This document shows positions 15,455-24,638 of a stretch of 64,000 nt of DNA, piece by piece. Made by a program: the position numbers and the translations under genes. The first letter of the stretch is position 1. Every line of letters begins with the position of its first letter. The DNA lies in NCBI GenBank assembly GCA_016927595.1, contig JAFGMI010000023.1, forward strand, positions 40,536 to 104,535, written 5' to 3'. The notes under the pieces were generated by a model. The model was not told the DNA's origin. It saw nothing but the letters and a program-made list of their open reading frames with translations, and searched no databases. This DNA comes from Melioribacteraceae bacterium. GTDB taxonomy: Bacteria > Bacteroidota > Ignavibacteria > Ignavibacteriales > Melioribacteraceae.

Positions 15455-17199
15455 GTGAGGACAAAATATTACCGGTTGAACAAACTACCGATTTAGCAAC
15501 ATTCACTATAATATCCGGCGGGAATAAAATAAGTAAAGAATACCACGTTATATCTATTACGGTAACAAAGGAGGTTAACCGTATACCTACTGCAAAGATT
15601 ATTTTTGCAGACGGCGATGCAGCGAAAGGAGATTTCGAATTAAGTAATCAAGACTTATTCATACCCGGAGAAGAGATTGAGGTACAGGCAGGATATCATA
15701 ACGATGAGAGTACAATCTTCAAAGGAATTATTGTCAGCCATTCATTGAAAGCAAGAAAAAATAAATCTTCGCAACTGGTTATTGAGTGCAGGGATAATGC
15801 TGTTAAAATGACTGCGGGCAGAAAGAACAAATATTATTATGAATCAAAGGACTCAGATATTATTGAAGAAATAATTAAGAGTTACAATCTCTCAACGGAC
15901 ATTGAAGCGACAGATGTCGATCACAAAGAGATGGTTCAGTTCTATTCAACGGATTGGGATTTCATAGTTTCGCGTGCTGAAGCAAATGGTAAAATGATAT
16001 TTGTAAATGACGGCAAAATTTCCATGATGGAACCTGAAACAACAACAGATCCGGTTTTATCCCTTGGTTATGGTCCGCCGATAATAGAATTCGAAGCTGA
16101 AATGGATGCACGTTATCAATACCCTTCAATTAAATCGAGTTCGTGGGATTATACTTCCCAGGAAGTTGCTGAAGAAGAAGCTGAAGAGCCTTCAATAACT
16201 GAAGCAGGGAATATTGATGCAGATGAATTAAGCGATGTTCTGGAACTGAGCGAATTTAGTCAGAGACACTCCGGTAAATTAGATGACAATGAACTGAGAG
16301 CTTGGGCAAACAGCAGATTGTTAAAAAGTAAGCTCGCGAAAATAAGGGGAAGAATCAGAATAGAAGGTTACAACAATATAACACCGGGTGATACGATTGA
16401 AATGACAGGAATGGGAGATCGGTTTAACGGAAAAGTATTTGTCAGTGGTGTGAGCCATCAGTTGTACCGGAACTATTGGGAAACAGATATTCAATTTGGA
16501 ATATCCCCGGACTGGTTCGCAAAAGCTTCTGATATTATGGATGTAAACGGAGGCGGTCTTGTGCCCGGAATACAGGGGCTGCATATAGGCATTGTAACGC
16601 AACTTGAGAGTGATCCGGACGGCGAAGACAGAGTGCTTGTTAAAATGCCTTTAATCGATACAAACGAGGAAGGTGTCTGGGCAAGAGTTGCGACTTTGGA
16701 TGCCGGTGAAAACCGAGGCTCCTTTTTCCGTCCGGAAATCGGCGATGAAGTGGTTCTCGGATTTCTTAATGATGATCCGCGTGACCCGATTCTTCTCGGT
16801 ATGCTGAACAGCAGCGCTAAACCGGCACCTATAACAGCTAGTGATACTAATCCGGAAAAAGGATTTGTAACAAGAGAAGATCTGAAACTTATATTCAATG
16901 ATGAAAAAAAAGTAATAACGATTGAAACTCCGGGCGGAAATATTATAACATTGACGGATAATGACGGTGCAATTAAACTGGTGGATGAGAATAGTAATAA
17001 AATTACGATGGATTCGAATGGTATATCAATTGAAAGTGCAAAGGATGTAAAAATCAAGGCTGCCGGCGATGTTAAAGTAGATGGTACAAACATTGAAATA
17101 AAGGCAAAAGCACAATTCAAGGCTGAAGGCTCTGCCGGCGCAGAAGTTTCGAGCAGTGCAACAGCAACATTAAAAGGTTCCATTGTACAAATTAATTAG
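15451..17199 (+). CDS. VgrG-like central spike protein (Afp8-like)
   Basis: 582 residues. Residues 1-340 are the gp27/phage late-control D-like hub. About 372-460 is the gp5-like OB fold (IGIVTQLESDPDGEDRVLV, VWARVATL, RPEIGDEVVLGFLNDDPR). The C-terminal 90 residues are a repetitive beta-helix needle rich in I/V/K/D alternation (DVKIKAAGDVKVDGTN). An acidic insertion EVAEEEAEEPS lies near residue 240. The protein forms the trimeric puncturing spike, tipped by the PAAR protein encoded next. No extra effector domain is fused to it. Confidence 0.92.
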   Translation: MSEDKILPVEQTTDLATFTIISGGNKISKEYHVISITVTKEVNRIPTAKIIFADGDAAKGDFELSNQDLFIPGEEIEVQAGYHNDESTIFKGIIVSHSLKARKNKSSQLVIECRDNAVKMTAGRKNKYYYESKDSDIIEEIIKSYNLSTDIEATDVDHKEMVQFYSTDWDFIVSRAEANGKMIFVNDGKISMMEPETTTDPVLSLGYGPPIIEFEAEMDARYQYPSIKSSSWDYTSQEVAEEEAEEPSITEAGNIDADELSDVLELSEFSQRHSGKLDDNELRAWANSRLLKSKLAKIRGRIRIEGYNNITPGDTIEMTGMGDRFNGKVFVSGVSHQLYRNYWETDIQFGISPDWFAKASDIMDVNGGGLVPGIQGLHIGIVTQLESDPDGEDRVLVKMPLIDTNEEGVWARVATLDAGENRGSFFRPEIGDEVVLGFLNDDPRDPILLGMLNSSAKPAPITASDTNPEKGFVTREDLKLIFNDEKKVITIETPGGNIITLTDNDGAIKLVDENSNKITMDSNGISIESAKDVKIKAAGDVKVDGTNIEIKAKAQFKAEGSAGAEVSSSATATLKGSIVQIN

Positions 17200-17269
17200 G
17201 AGTTTGTCGACAAAAATTCCTGGTATAATGAGTGGCAAGTAAATTCAATTCAGAAAGGAGATGTAGGAT

Positions 17270-17548
17270 ATGCCTCCTGCTGTTAGGGTAACGGATTTAA
17301 GCGTACATGGAGGAACTGTAGTTGGTCCGGGAGTTTCAACTGTTTTAATCGGCGGAATGCCTGCAGCGGTTGCTGGCGACATGCATGTCTGCCCCATACC
17401 ACCGATTGTGCACCAGCCCACTGTAAGTCCATTCCCGATGGGAAGTGCAACGGTTTTAATCGGTGGGAGACCTGCGCTTAGAGTCGGAGACATTTGCGGT
17501 TGCGGCGCAACTGCAGCGGTAGGCTTACCAACAGTAATTATAGGATAA
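17270..17548 (+). CDS. PAAR-domain spike tip protein (Afp10-like)
   Basis: 92-residue stand-alone PAAR protein. It has the repeated GxATVLIGGxPAxxxGD pattern (STVLIGGMPAAVAGDMHVC and SATVLIGGRPALRVGDICGC). Histidines and cysteines in MHVCP, VHQPT and ICGCG are candidate ligands for the metal at the tip. It caps the spike and sharpens the penetrating end. AAAGGAG lies 8 bases before ATG 17270. No C-terminal effector extension is present. Confidence 0.93.
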   Translation: MPPAVRVTDLSVHGGTVVGPGVSTVLIGGMPAAVAGDMHVCPIPPIVHQPTVSPFPMGSATVLIGGRPALRVGDICGCGATAAVGLPTVIIG

Positions 17549-17554
17549 AAAATT

Positions 17555-17965
17555 ATGGCATCAAAATTTGCTTTTGTCGGCACCGGCTGGAAATTTCCTC
17601 CGGTATTTGAAAAAGAATCGGCATCTGTTGAAATGCTTGCTGATGAAAAAGATATTAACAGCAGTCTTGAAATACTATTTTCAACATCTGTTGGTGAGAG
17701 AATAATGCAGCCTAAATACGGCTCAAATTTAAAAAGATTACTGTTCGATCCTATAGACACTTCCCTGAAAGCTTATATAAAAAATATCATTAAAACCGCA
17801 ATACTTTATTTCGAACCCCGTATAAATCTGGATGATATTATGATTGATCCGAAGGAAGAGGAGGGGCTGATAATTATAACACTCGAATATACGATCAGGA
17901 ATACTAATTCAAGATACAATTACGTTTATCCTTTTTATATAAATGAAGGTACAAATATTCAGTAA
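17555..17965 (+). CDS. Baseplate wedge protein, gp25/Afp9-like
   Basis: 136 residues of the GpW/gp25 lysozyme-like family of baseplate wedge proteins. Typical features are the central SLEILFSTSVGERIMQPKYG (the conserved R-x-M-x-P-x-Y/F-G) and the C-terminal IITLEYTIRNTNS. It nucleates sheath polymerisation at the baseplate. It begins 6 bases after the PAAR gene and overlaps the next gene by one base (TAATG), so it belongs to the same translation-coupled run. Confidence 0.92.
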   Translation: MASKFAFVGTGWKFPPVFEKESASVEMLADEKDINSSLEILFSTSVGERIMQPKYGSNLKRLLFDPIDTSLKAYIKNIIKTAILYFEPRINLDDIMIDPKEEEGLIIITLEYTIRNTNSRYNYVYPFYINEGTNIQ

Positions 17966-20900
17966 TGTCTTCAGACTGCAACATAAAGAACCCGTTGAAA
18001 CGAGACGGTACGAGTCAGAATAAGAGACTCCTTAAAGCATTAGATCCTGCTTATATAAAGGTAGACGAAAGAAATATAAGCGACCTGCTTTTATTTGTCA
18101 GCAAGTATGCCGAAAAAGTACAATACTATAATTCTAAAAATAAACCTGATGGGAACTGGAAAGATTTTATTGAGAACGATGTATCTGCAATTGTTTCCAT
18201 AATAGCTCTTAAAGATTTATCCGATTTAAAGAGTTGTGTTAAAGCGGACTTAATCAAGATTAAAAAATCTAAGCTTCTCTATAAATCAACAAAAACAGCG
18301 CTGAATAATTTATTCAGACATATTTTCTTCGTATGCGAAGAACTTAATTCGTGGTATATTAAATCAATATCCGGGTTAAAACTAAACTCTGAATTGAAAC
18401 AGATTATTACTTCGCAGTTAAGTGATAGCCTTAAATCAGTGATTACAGCATATAAATATGCTAAAGCCGAAAAATATCTTGCTGATGATAAAGCGAATAA
18501 ATGCAAGGAAAACCTGTATGTTGGTGATATTCTAAACAGTAGTTTTAATTCGGTCTGGATACCCCGGAGCAGTGTGTCCGGTTTATCCTGGTCTGCATAT
18601 TTACAGTCCATTCCCGATGATGATTTTACGTTATTCGGCAGCTCGGGAACCAATATAAATATGGTAAAATCCGCTGCGGAGAAACTTGAGACGATAATTG
18701 ATAAATTTATCGGAGCGCAGGCACGGTTAATTAAACGGTCTCCTGATTATTTAAAACAAACACTTGAAAGCTACACTTCACATCAGCCGCAAATGGCTTT
18801 GCTTTTGGCTTTTTTACAATTGTTCAAGTACGCTCAGGACGATCTTAACAAGATGACTAAAAGGCATCTCGATTTCTACTATCAAAAAGTACTCAGGCTG
18901 AATCTTAACGATGCAACTCCTGATACTGTACATGTTATATTTGATTTAGCAAAACATGTTGACAGTTACTTAATAAAGAAAGGAACGCAATTAAAAGCAG
19001 GCAAGGATTCCAAAGGCGTAGAAGTTGTTTATGAAGTTGATGAAGATACAGTATTCAACACGGCATCGGTACAAAAATTAAAATCTGTGTTTATTGATAA
19101 ATCTGACAACTACAGAATATACTGCGCTCCTGTTGCCAATTCCAGCGATGGAAACGGAGGAGACCTGGATGAAGAGGAGCCTAAATGGAAAACATTCGGT
19201 GAAAGTCAGAAACAGGATAGCGTATTTAAAGTTACTGAAGAAAGAACGATGTTGTTCGCTTCGATTGGTATTGCTATCACTTCACCTGTGTTATTTCTCT
19301 CTCAGGGGCTGAGAACTGTAACAATAACATTTACATGCAGCAGCGGCTTATCATCCTTATCCGGAAGAGAAACTCAAGTTAAGGATGCATTTGCTTTCTA
19401 CTTAAGCGGCGAAGAAAAATGGATCGCTGCAACAACTAAATCAGTTACCGCTGATACTTCTGCCGCAACATTAAGCTTTGTTATAGAACTTTCGCAGGAT
19501 TGTGAAGAGACAGTCGCTTTCAACTCGGAAAAGCTGACCGACGGATTTGTCTCGGATTATCCTGTTATGAAAATTATTCTAAAAAACCCGACCGACACCG
19601 ACTATATCTACAGCGATCTTAAAGATATTACCATATCGAAAATAAATCTGCAAACGGATGTTAAGTATTTAAAAGATATAATTCTTCAGAATGATTCGGG
19701 GTTAATGAAAACCAATAAACCATTTTATCCTTTTAGTACCGTGCCCGGAGTCGGTTCAAATTTCTATATAGGCAGTAAAGAAATATTTCAAAAAGATGTA
19801 ACAAAAATTGCTCTTAATATCGAATGGAAAGATGTACCTGCTTCTAAGTTGGAGGAATATTATTACTATTTAATGAAAATAAAGGATAATGAGAGCTTTA
19901 AAGTTGATGTGGACGTACTTATTGATAACGAGTGGGAAAATGTTGCTGAGTCACAAGCCATATTTGTTAAAGATCATGCTGAGAAAAACAAATCTATTAA
20001 TCTCTCATTTGAGAGTTCACAAACAAAAAAGATAAAATATTATGCTGATATTATAGAGGATGAATTAACAGAGTATAATACGTCGCTTCAAAGAGGATTT
20101 TTAAGATTAGCTCTTAAAGAACCGGCTGATTCTTTTGGTCATCATATTTATCGTGATACATATACAAAAGCAATAATCCTGTATGCCAACAAACCATCAG
20201 ACACTAAACTTCAGAAGGCTATTCCTAATGAACCCTATACACCTCTGATTAATAATATTTCGGTAGATTACACCGCCAGGGATGAAATTAATGTAACCTC
20301 ATCCTCAAGTTATAAAACAGATGAGTCGAAATTTTACCATATTTATCCATTCGGCATTAAAGAAGTCAGAACAGCAGCTCCGGCATACGTTAATCTGCTG
20401 CCTTCATTCAAATTCACAAATGATATATACAAATACGAAAGCGAAGGAGAACTTTATATTGGTATTAAGGATTTAGATCCCCCTCAGAATATTTCAATTC
20501 TTTTCCAGATGGCTGAAGGCAGTGCTGATCCCGAAGCAGATGAACAGAAAATATACTGGTCGTATTTATCCAACAATGAATGGCTTGAATTTGAAGACAC
20601 TGAAATTATTTCTGACACAACAGACGGACTTCTAAAATCCGGAATAATTAAATTCTCTGTTCCTTCGGATGCAACCAACGACGACACTTTAGTGACAAGC
20701 GGATATCACTGGATACGAGCTTGCGTTGACAATAATACCGAAGCTGTCTGCGATTCAATCGAGATAATTGCTCAGGCGGTAAAAGCAAAATTTAAAGATA
20801 ACTCGAACGATCCGAATTTTCTGGCTAATGTATTACCTGCAGATACTATTTCCAAAATGGTGGTTAAGGATGGGAGCGTTAAAAAGATTAAACAGCCGTA

Positions 20901-21606
20901 TGCGTCTTTGGGAGGAAAGGTTAAAGAGACAAGCGGGGAATTTTATACAAGAGTAAGCGAACGTCTTCGTCATAAAGACCGCGGTGTTACTATCTGGGAT
21001 TATGAAAAATTAATTCTTCAGGAATTTCCTCTCATTTATAAAGTTAAGTGTATCAATCACAGCACTTATTACGGCGGTGATTCGGAATTCGCGCCGGGGT
21101 GTGTCAGTTTAATAGTCATTCCGAAACTTTTTAATAAAAACTCGGTAAATCCTCTTGAGCCAAGAGCGACTTCGGGCGAATTGAAAGAAATTAAAAAATT
21201 TCTTGAGAAAAAGATTTCGTTGTTCGCAGCTGAAAATATTATGGTGATGAATCCTTTATATGAAAAAATTATTGTTGAATTTCAGGTTGAGTTTATTAAG
21301 GGTTGCGATTGGGGTTATTATAAATCCAAACTGCATGATGAAATTATTGAGTACTTATCCCCCTGGGCGTACAAAGAGGGTGAAGATATTGCTTTCGGAG
21401 GCAGGATTAATAAATCGCTGATACTCAACTTCGTCGAGGAAAGAAATTATGTTGATTATGTTGCCGAGTTCAAGATGCTGCAGATAACCGATGATGATGG
21501 TACCAGAACATCAAAATATACTGAAGAAGCAGAATGTTCAACGGCACGATCGATACTGGTGTCAAATGATGAGCATGTTATAAAACAGGTGACAACCTGC
21601 AAATGA
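17965..21606 (+). CDS. Large baseplate J-like protein (Afp11-like)
   Basis: 1213-residue baseplate wedge component. The C-terminal third carries the baseplate-J signature around residues 990-1030 (FYTRVSERLRHKDRGVTIWDYE, EFPLIYKVKCIN), followed by the wing-like repeat with GCDWGYYKSKL. The N-terminal 330 residues are helical and lysine-rich. The middle (350-950) is beta-rich with Ig-like stretches. Homologues are the largest wedge proteins in eCIS baseplates, acting in a heterodimer with the next gene product. Length is larger than Afp11, consistent with Bacteroidota-type eCIS with extended baseplates. The start overlaps the gp25 stop. Confidence 0.85.
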   Translation: MSSDCNIKNPLKRDGTSQNKRLLKALDPAYIKVDERNISDLLLFVSKYAEKVQYYNSKNKPDGNWKDFIENDVSAIVSIIALKDLSDLKSCVKADLIKIKKSKLLYKSTKTALNNLFRHIFFVCEELNSWYIKSISGLKLNSELKQIITSQLSDSLKSVITAYKYAKAEKYLADDKANKCKENLYVGDILNSSFNSVWIPRSSVSGLSWSAYLQSIPDDDFTLFGSSGTNINMVKSAAEKLETIIDKFIGAQARLIKRSPDYLKQTLESYTSHQPQMALLLAFLQLFKYAQDDLNKMTKRHLDFYYQKVLRLNLNDATPDTVHVIFDLAKHVDSYLIKKGTQLKAGKDSKGVEVVYEVDEDTVFNTASVQKLKSVFIDKSDNYRIYCAPVANSSDGNGGDLDEEEPKWKTFGESQKQDSVFKVTEERTMLFASIGIAITSPVLFLSQGLRTVTITFTCSSGLSSLSGRETQVKDAFAFYLSGEEKWIAATTKSVTADTSAATLSFVIELSQDCEETVAFNSEKLTDGFVSDYPVMKIILKNPTDTDYIYSDLKDITISKINLQTDVKYLKDIILQNDSGLMKTNKPFYPFSTVPGVGSNFYIGSKEIFQKDVTKIALNIEWKDVPASKLEEYYYYLMKIKDNESFKVDVDVLIDNEWENVAESQAIFVKDHAEKNKSINLSFESSQTKKIKYYADIIEDELTEYNTSLQRGFLRLALKEPADSFGHHIYRDTYTKAIILYANKPSDTKLQKAIPNEPYTPLINNISVDYTARDEINVTSSSSYKTDESKFYHIYPFGIKEVRTAAPAYVNLLPSFKFTNDIYKYESEGELYIGIKDLDPPQNISILFQMAEGSADPEADEQKIYWSYLSNNEWLEFEDTEIISDTTDGLLKSGIIKFSVPSDATNDDTLVTSGYHWIRACVDNNTEAVCDSIEIIAQAVKAKFKDNSNDPNFLANVLPADTISKMVVKDGSVKKIKQPYASLGGKVKETSGEFYTRVSERLRHKDRGVTIWDYEKLILQEFPLIYKVKCINHSTYYGGDSEFAPGCVSLIVIPKLFNKNSVNPLEPRATSGELKEIKKFLEKKISLFAAENIMVMNPLYEKIIVEFQVEFIKGCDWGYYKSKLHDEIIEYLSPWAYKEGEDIAFGGRINKSLILNFVEERNYVDYVAEFKMLQITDDDGTRTSKYTEEAECSTARSILVSNDEHVIKQVTTCK

Positions 21607-24600
21607 GCAAACAATCATTATATATTGAGAAAAGCAGGACATTGGCAAGCAGTGAAAATTATAAGTTACTGCGTTCCAAAGGAATGGAATACATAGAAAA
21701 ACTCTCTTCGGCGATATGGACAGACTATAACATTCATGATCCGGGAGTTACTATACTTGAGATGTTATGTTATGCAATAACAGACCTGGGATACAGGACT
21801 CAATACACAGTCGATGATATTCTTGCAGAAGATAAAAGCAGTGATACTCAAAAACTATTTTTTACTGCACGCGAAATTCTTACATGCAGTCCGGTGACCG
21901 TGAATGATTTCAGAAAAATATTAATTGATCTTGAAGGCATTAAAAATGCATGGCTTGAAAAGGCAGACCAACTCGAACAGAATATATATGTAAACTGTGA
22001 GGAAAGTAAATTAACAACAATAGCAAAGAACGAAGACAAATTTATCCAGCTGAAACTAAGCGGTGTTTATGATGTTGTGCTCGAACTTGAAGAAGACGAT
22101 GATTATGGTGATTTAAACCTATACAGTTTTGAACGGACTATTAAAACCGGTAAAACGGAATTTACAATTTGTTTGGTAATGCCTTCCTGGGAGTATTTTT
22201 TTAAAGTCGGAAATTATATTACTGATCTTCAAATCGTTTCCATTCAGCATGCAGCTAATTCGCAAAACTATAGTGCAATTCTTAAAGCGTTGATTAACGG
22301 CAAAGAGCTTATGTTGAATGCATGGATAAAATCGACTGGAGAAACAACAGGCGAAAATGAAGCGTCAATTTTAAAAGAACTTAAAAACGGCTCTCAGTCT
22401 GGTGTATTGAACACATACAAAAATAAATTAAACAGATCATTACAAATTGCAGGTGAAGCATATAAAATTCTACATGAAAAAAGAAATCTTTGCGAAGACT
22501 TCTATTCATTCAAAGGCATAGACATCGAGCATTTACTGGTTTGTGCGGATATAGAAGTGAAAGCCGAAACCGATATCGAAAAAACACTTGCAGAAATATA
22601 CCATGAAATTGATAAGTTCATTAATCCCCAGGTCAGATTTTATACTATCGAGGAATTGACAGAAAAAGGGAAAACAACTGATCAAATATTTGAAGGGCCG
22701 GCACTGGATCACGGTTTTATTGATGAAGACGAACTGGAAGATTCCGATTTCACAAAAGTGGTTCATGTCTCAGATCTTGTTCAAATAATAATGGATATAG
22801 AAAATGTGATTGCAGTAAAGGACTTGATAGTATCGAACAGATATAAATGCGAAACCCTTAGTAAAGGCAACAGATGGTGTCTGAAGATTCAGAAGGGTAA
22901 AACTTTCAGGCTGGATACGGAAAAGTCGCAGGTTACATTTTATAAAGGATTAGTTCCTTACAATGCCGATGAAAATAGTGTTTCGCAGAAACTTCATGAT
23001 CTGGAACTGACTGACAGACCTCAAATGCTTGCGAAAGAAGATTATGATATTAAGGTTCCTGAAGGAAAATCCCAGCATATTAAAAATTACTATTCACTGC
23101 AAAATGATTTCCCGCTTTGTTATGGTATTGGCAAAGAGGGGTTAATGCCATCCGTATCGGCAGAAAGGAAAGCGCAGGCGAAACAACTGAAAGGATTTCT
23201 TCTGCTCTTTGATCAAATACTGGCAGATTTCCTTGAGCAGCTTGCACACGTAAAGCATCTCTTTTCAACAAATCCTAAATTGAAAAAAACATATTTTTCT
23301 CACAATATGATAATCGATAATCCTGCCGGTTATAATGATATTCCGAATATTCATTATTTCTTTAAAGATTTTATAGATACACTTGATTTAACCAGTGCAG
23401 ATATTGACGATTATTCAACTTATGAAATAGCTTGGACATCTTTTATAAGCAGCAGTATAAATAATCCTGCCTGGTATAACAGAGAAAACATACTCGAAAC
23501 TGAAAAAACATTCGAAGACAGACGAAACAGATTCCTCGATCATTTAATGGCAAGGTTTGCAGAACAATTTACCGATTATGTTTTGCTGATGTATAAAATT
23601 GATAGAAAAAAAGCCGATTCGGAATTGATTGAAGATAAAATCGCATTCCTTGATGACTATCATGAGGTAAGTTATAACCGGGCAAAAGCGTTTAATTATA
23701 TTTCTTCCGAAACCTGGAATACATTAAATGTAACTGGTCTTGAAAGACGTGTAGCGCGGATACTCGGTATTAATAACTACAGGCGCAGATGGCTCTACAG
23801 AAGTATTGAGGATTACTTTGAAATATATACGGAAAAGGACGACGATTCTGTTGATGAATACAGGTTCAGACTGCCTGACGCGGAAGGTAATATCATTCTG
23901 AGCGGTACTGCCAGATATCATAACAAACAGGATGCAGTTAATGAGATAAGGCAGGTAATTAAATACGGACGTTCTGATAATTATTATGAAATAAGAGAAA
24001 CTAAGGGGGGGCAGTTCTATATAGTTTTAACCAATGGTGATGATGTGATCGCCAGGTTATTAAAATATTTTAAGACAAAAGAAAAATCTATTGAAGTACA
24101 GGAATCGATTATCAGGTATATAGAAAAGATAATCGCCGGGACGGAAGGATTCCATCTTATAGAACATGTATTACTGCGTCCGAGAACATCCACTGATGAA
24201 CTATTAAGAGTATGCGTTAATAAAGATTGTAAAAATTGCCCGGGGTTCATAGATCCATACTCATTACGGGCAACAGCGGTTGTTCCGTACTGGCCTGAAA
24301 GATTCCGGAATTTTGACTTCCGAAAATTTTTCGAAACAACAATACGAATGGAAGCCCCGGCGCATGTACATATAAAGATTTGCTGGGTAACCCAGGAACA
24401 GATGCAAATTTTCGAAACCGCATATAAAAAATGGCTATCTGAAATTTCCAGTGACCAACCAGACAATAAATTAATTAGAGCAGCACAGGATAAACTCGTC
24501 AAAATTTTGCAGACACTGAGAAGTGTCTATCCTGAAACAAGGCTGTACGATTGTGAAGAACAGGATGAGGACGGTGTTGTTTTATTAGACCATTCCGTAC

Positions 24601-24638
24601 TTGGATCAATAAGCGAGGATGAAAATGGCAGCATGTAA
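21603..24638 (+). CDS. Large baseplate protein (Afp12-like)
   Basis: 1011 residues. The N terminus IEKLSSAIWTDYNIHDPGVTILE (quoted in part: WTDYNIHDPGVTILEMLCY) is the baseplate J/Afp12 signature, and GFHLIEHVLLRPR near residue 850 is the conserved C-terminal block. Between them is a long helical region. Just after that block is a cysteine cluster, CVNKDCKNCPG (about residues 870-880), which could bind metal or form disulphides. It starts in a 4-base overlap with Afp11-like gene and its stop overlaps the next gene by 14 bases. The role is a wedge dimer partner of the preceding protein. Confidence 0.85.
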   Translation: MSKQSLYIEKSRTLASSENYKLLRSKGMEYIEKLSSAIWTDYNIHDPGVTILEMLCYAITDLGYRTQYTVDDILAEDKSSDTQKLFFTAREILTCSPVTVNDFRKILIDLEGIKNAWLEKADQLEQNIYVNCEESKLTTIAKNEDKFIQLKLSGVYDVVLELEEDDDYGDLNLYSFERTIKTGKTEFTICLVMPSWEYFFKVGNYITDLQIVSIQHAANSQNYSAILKALINGKELMLNAWIKSTGETTGENEASILKELKNGSQSGVLNTYKNKLNRSLQIAGEAYKILHEKRNLCEDFYSFKGIDIEHLLVCADIEVKAETDIEKTLAEIYHEIDKFINPQVRFYTIEELTEKGKTTDQIFEGPALDHGFIDEDELEDSDFTKVVHVSDLVQIIMDIENVIAVKDLIVSNRYKCETLSKGNRWCLKIQKGKTFRLDTEKSQVTFYKGLVPYNADENSVSQKLHDLELTDRPQMLAKEDYDIKVPEGKSQHIKNYYSLQNDFPLCYGIGKEGLMPSVSAERKAQAKQLKGFLLLFDQILADFLEQLAHVKHLFSTNPKLKKTYFSHNMIIDNPAGYNDIPNIHYFFKDFIDTLDLTSADIDDYSTYEIAWTSFISSSINNPAWYNRENILETEKTFEDRRNRFLDHLMARFAEQFTDYVLLMYKIDRKKADSELIEDKIAFLDDYHEVSYNRAKAFNYISSETWNTLNVTGLERRVARILGINNYRRRWLYRSIEDYFEIYTEKDDDSVDEYRFRLPDAEGNIILSGTARYHNKQDAVNEIRQVIKYGRSDNYYEIRETKGGQFYIVLTNGDDVIARLLKYFKTKEKSIEVQESIIRYIEKIIAGTEGFHLIEHVLLRPRTSTDELLRVCVNKDCKNCPGFIDPYSLRATAVVPYWPERFRNFDFRKFFETTIRMEAPAHVHIKICWVTQEQMQIFETAYKKWLSEISSDQPDNKLIRAAQDKLVKILQTLRSVYPETRLYDCEEQDEDGVVLLDHSVLGSISEDENGSM

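Noticed and set aside
16491..17183. Long ORF of 230 codons on the minus strand
   Set aside because: It lies entirely antisense to the spike gene and mirrors the repetitive beta-helix coding bias; no ribosome site or family motif.
12181..17548. Type VI secretion system
   Set aside because: The sheath is one 474-residue protein rather than TssB plus TssC, and no TssJLM membrane complex or ClpV is present.
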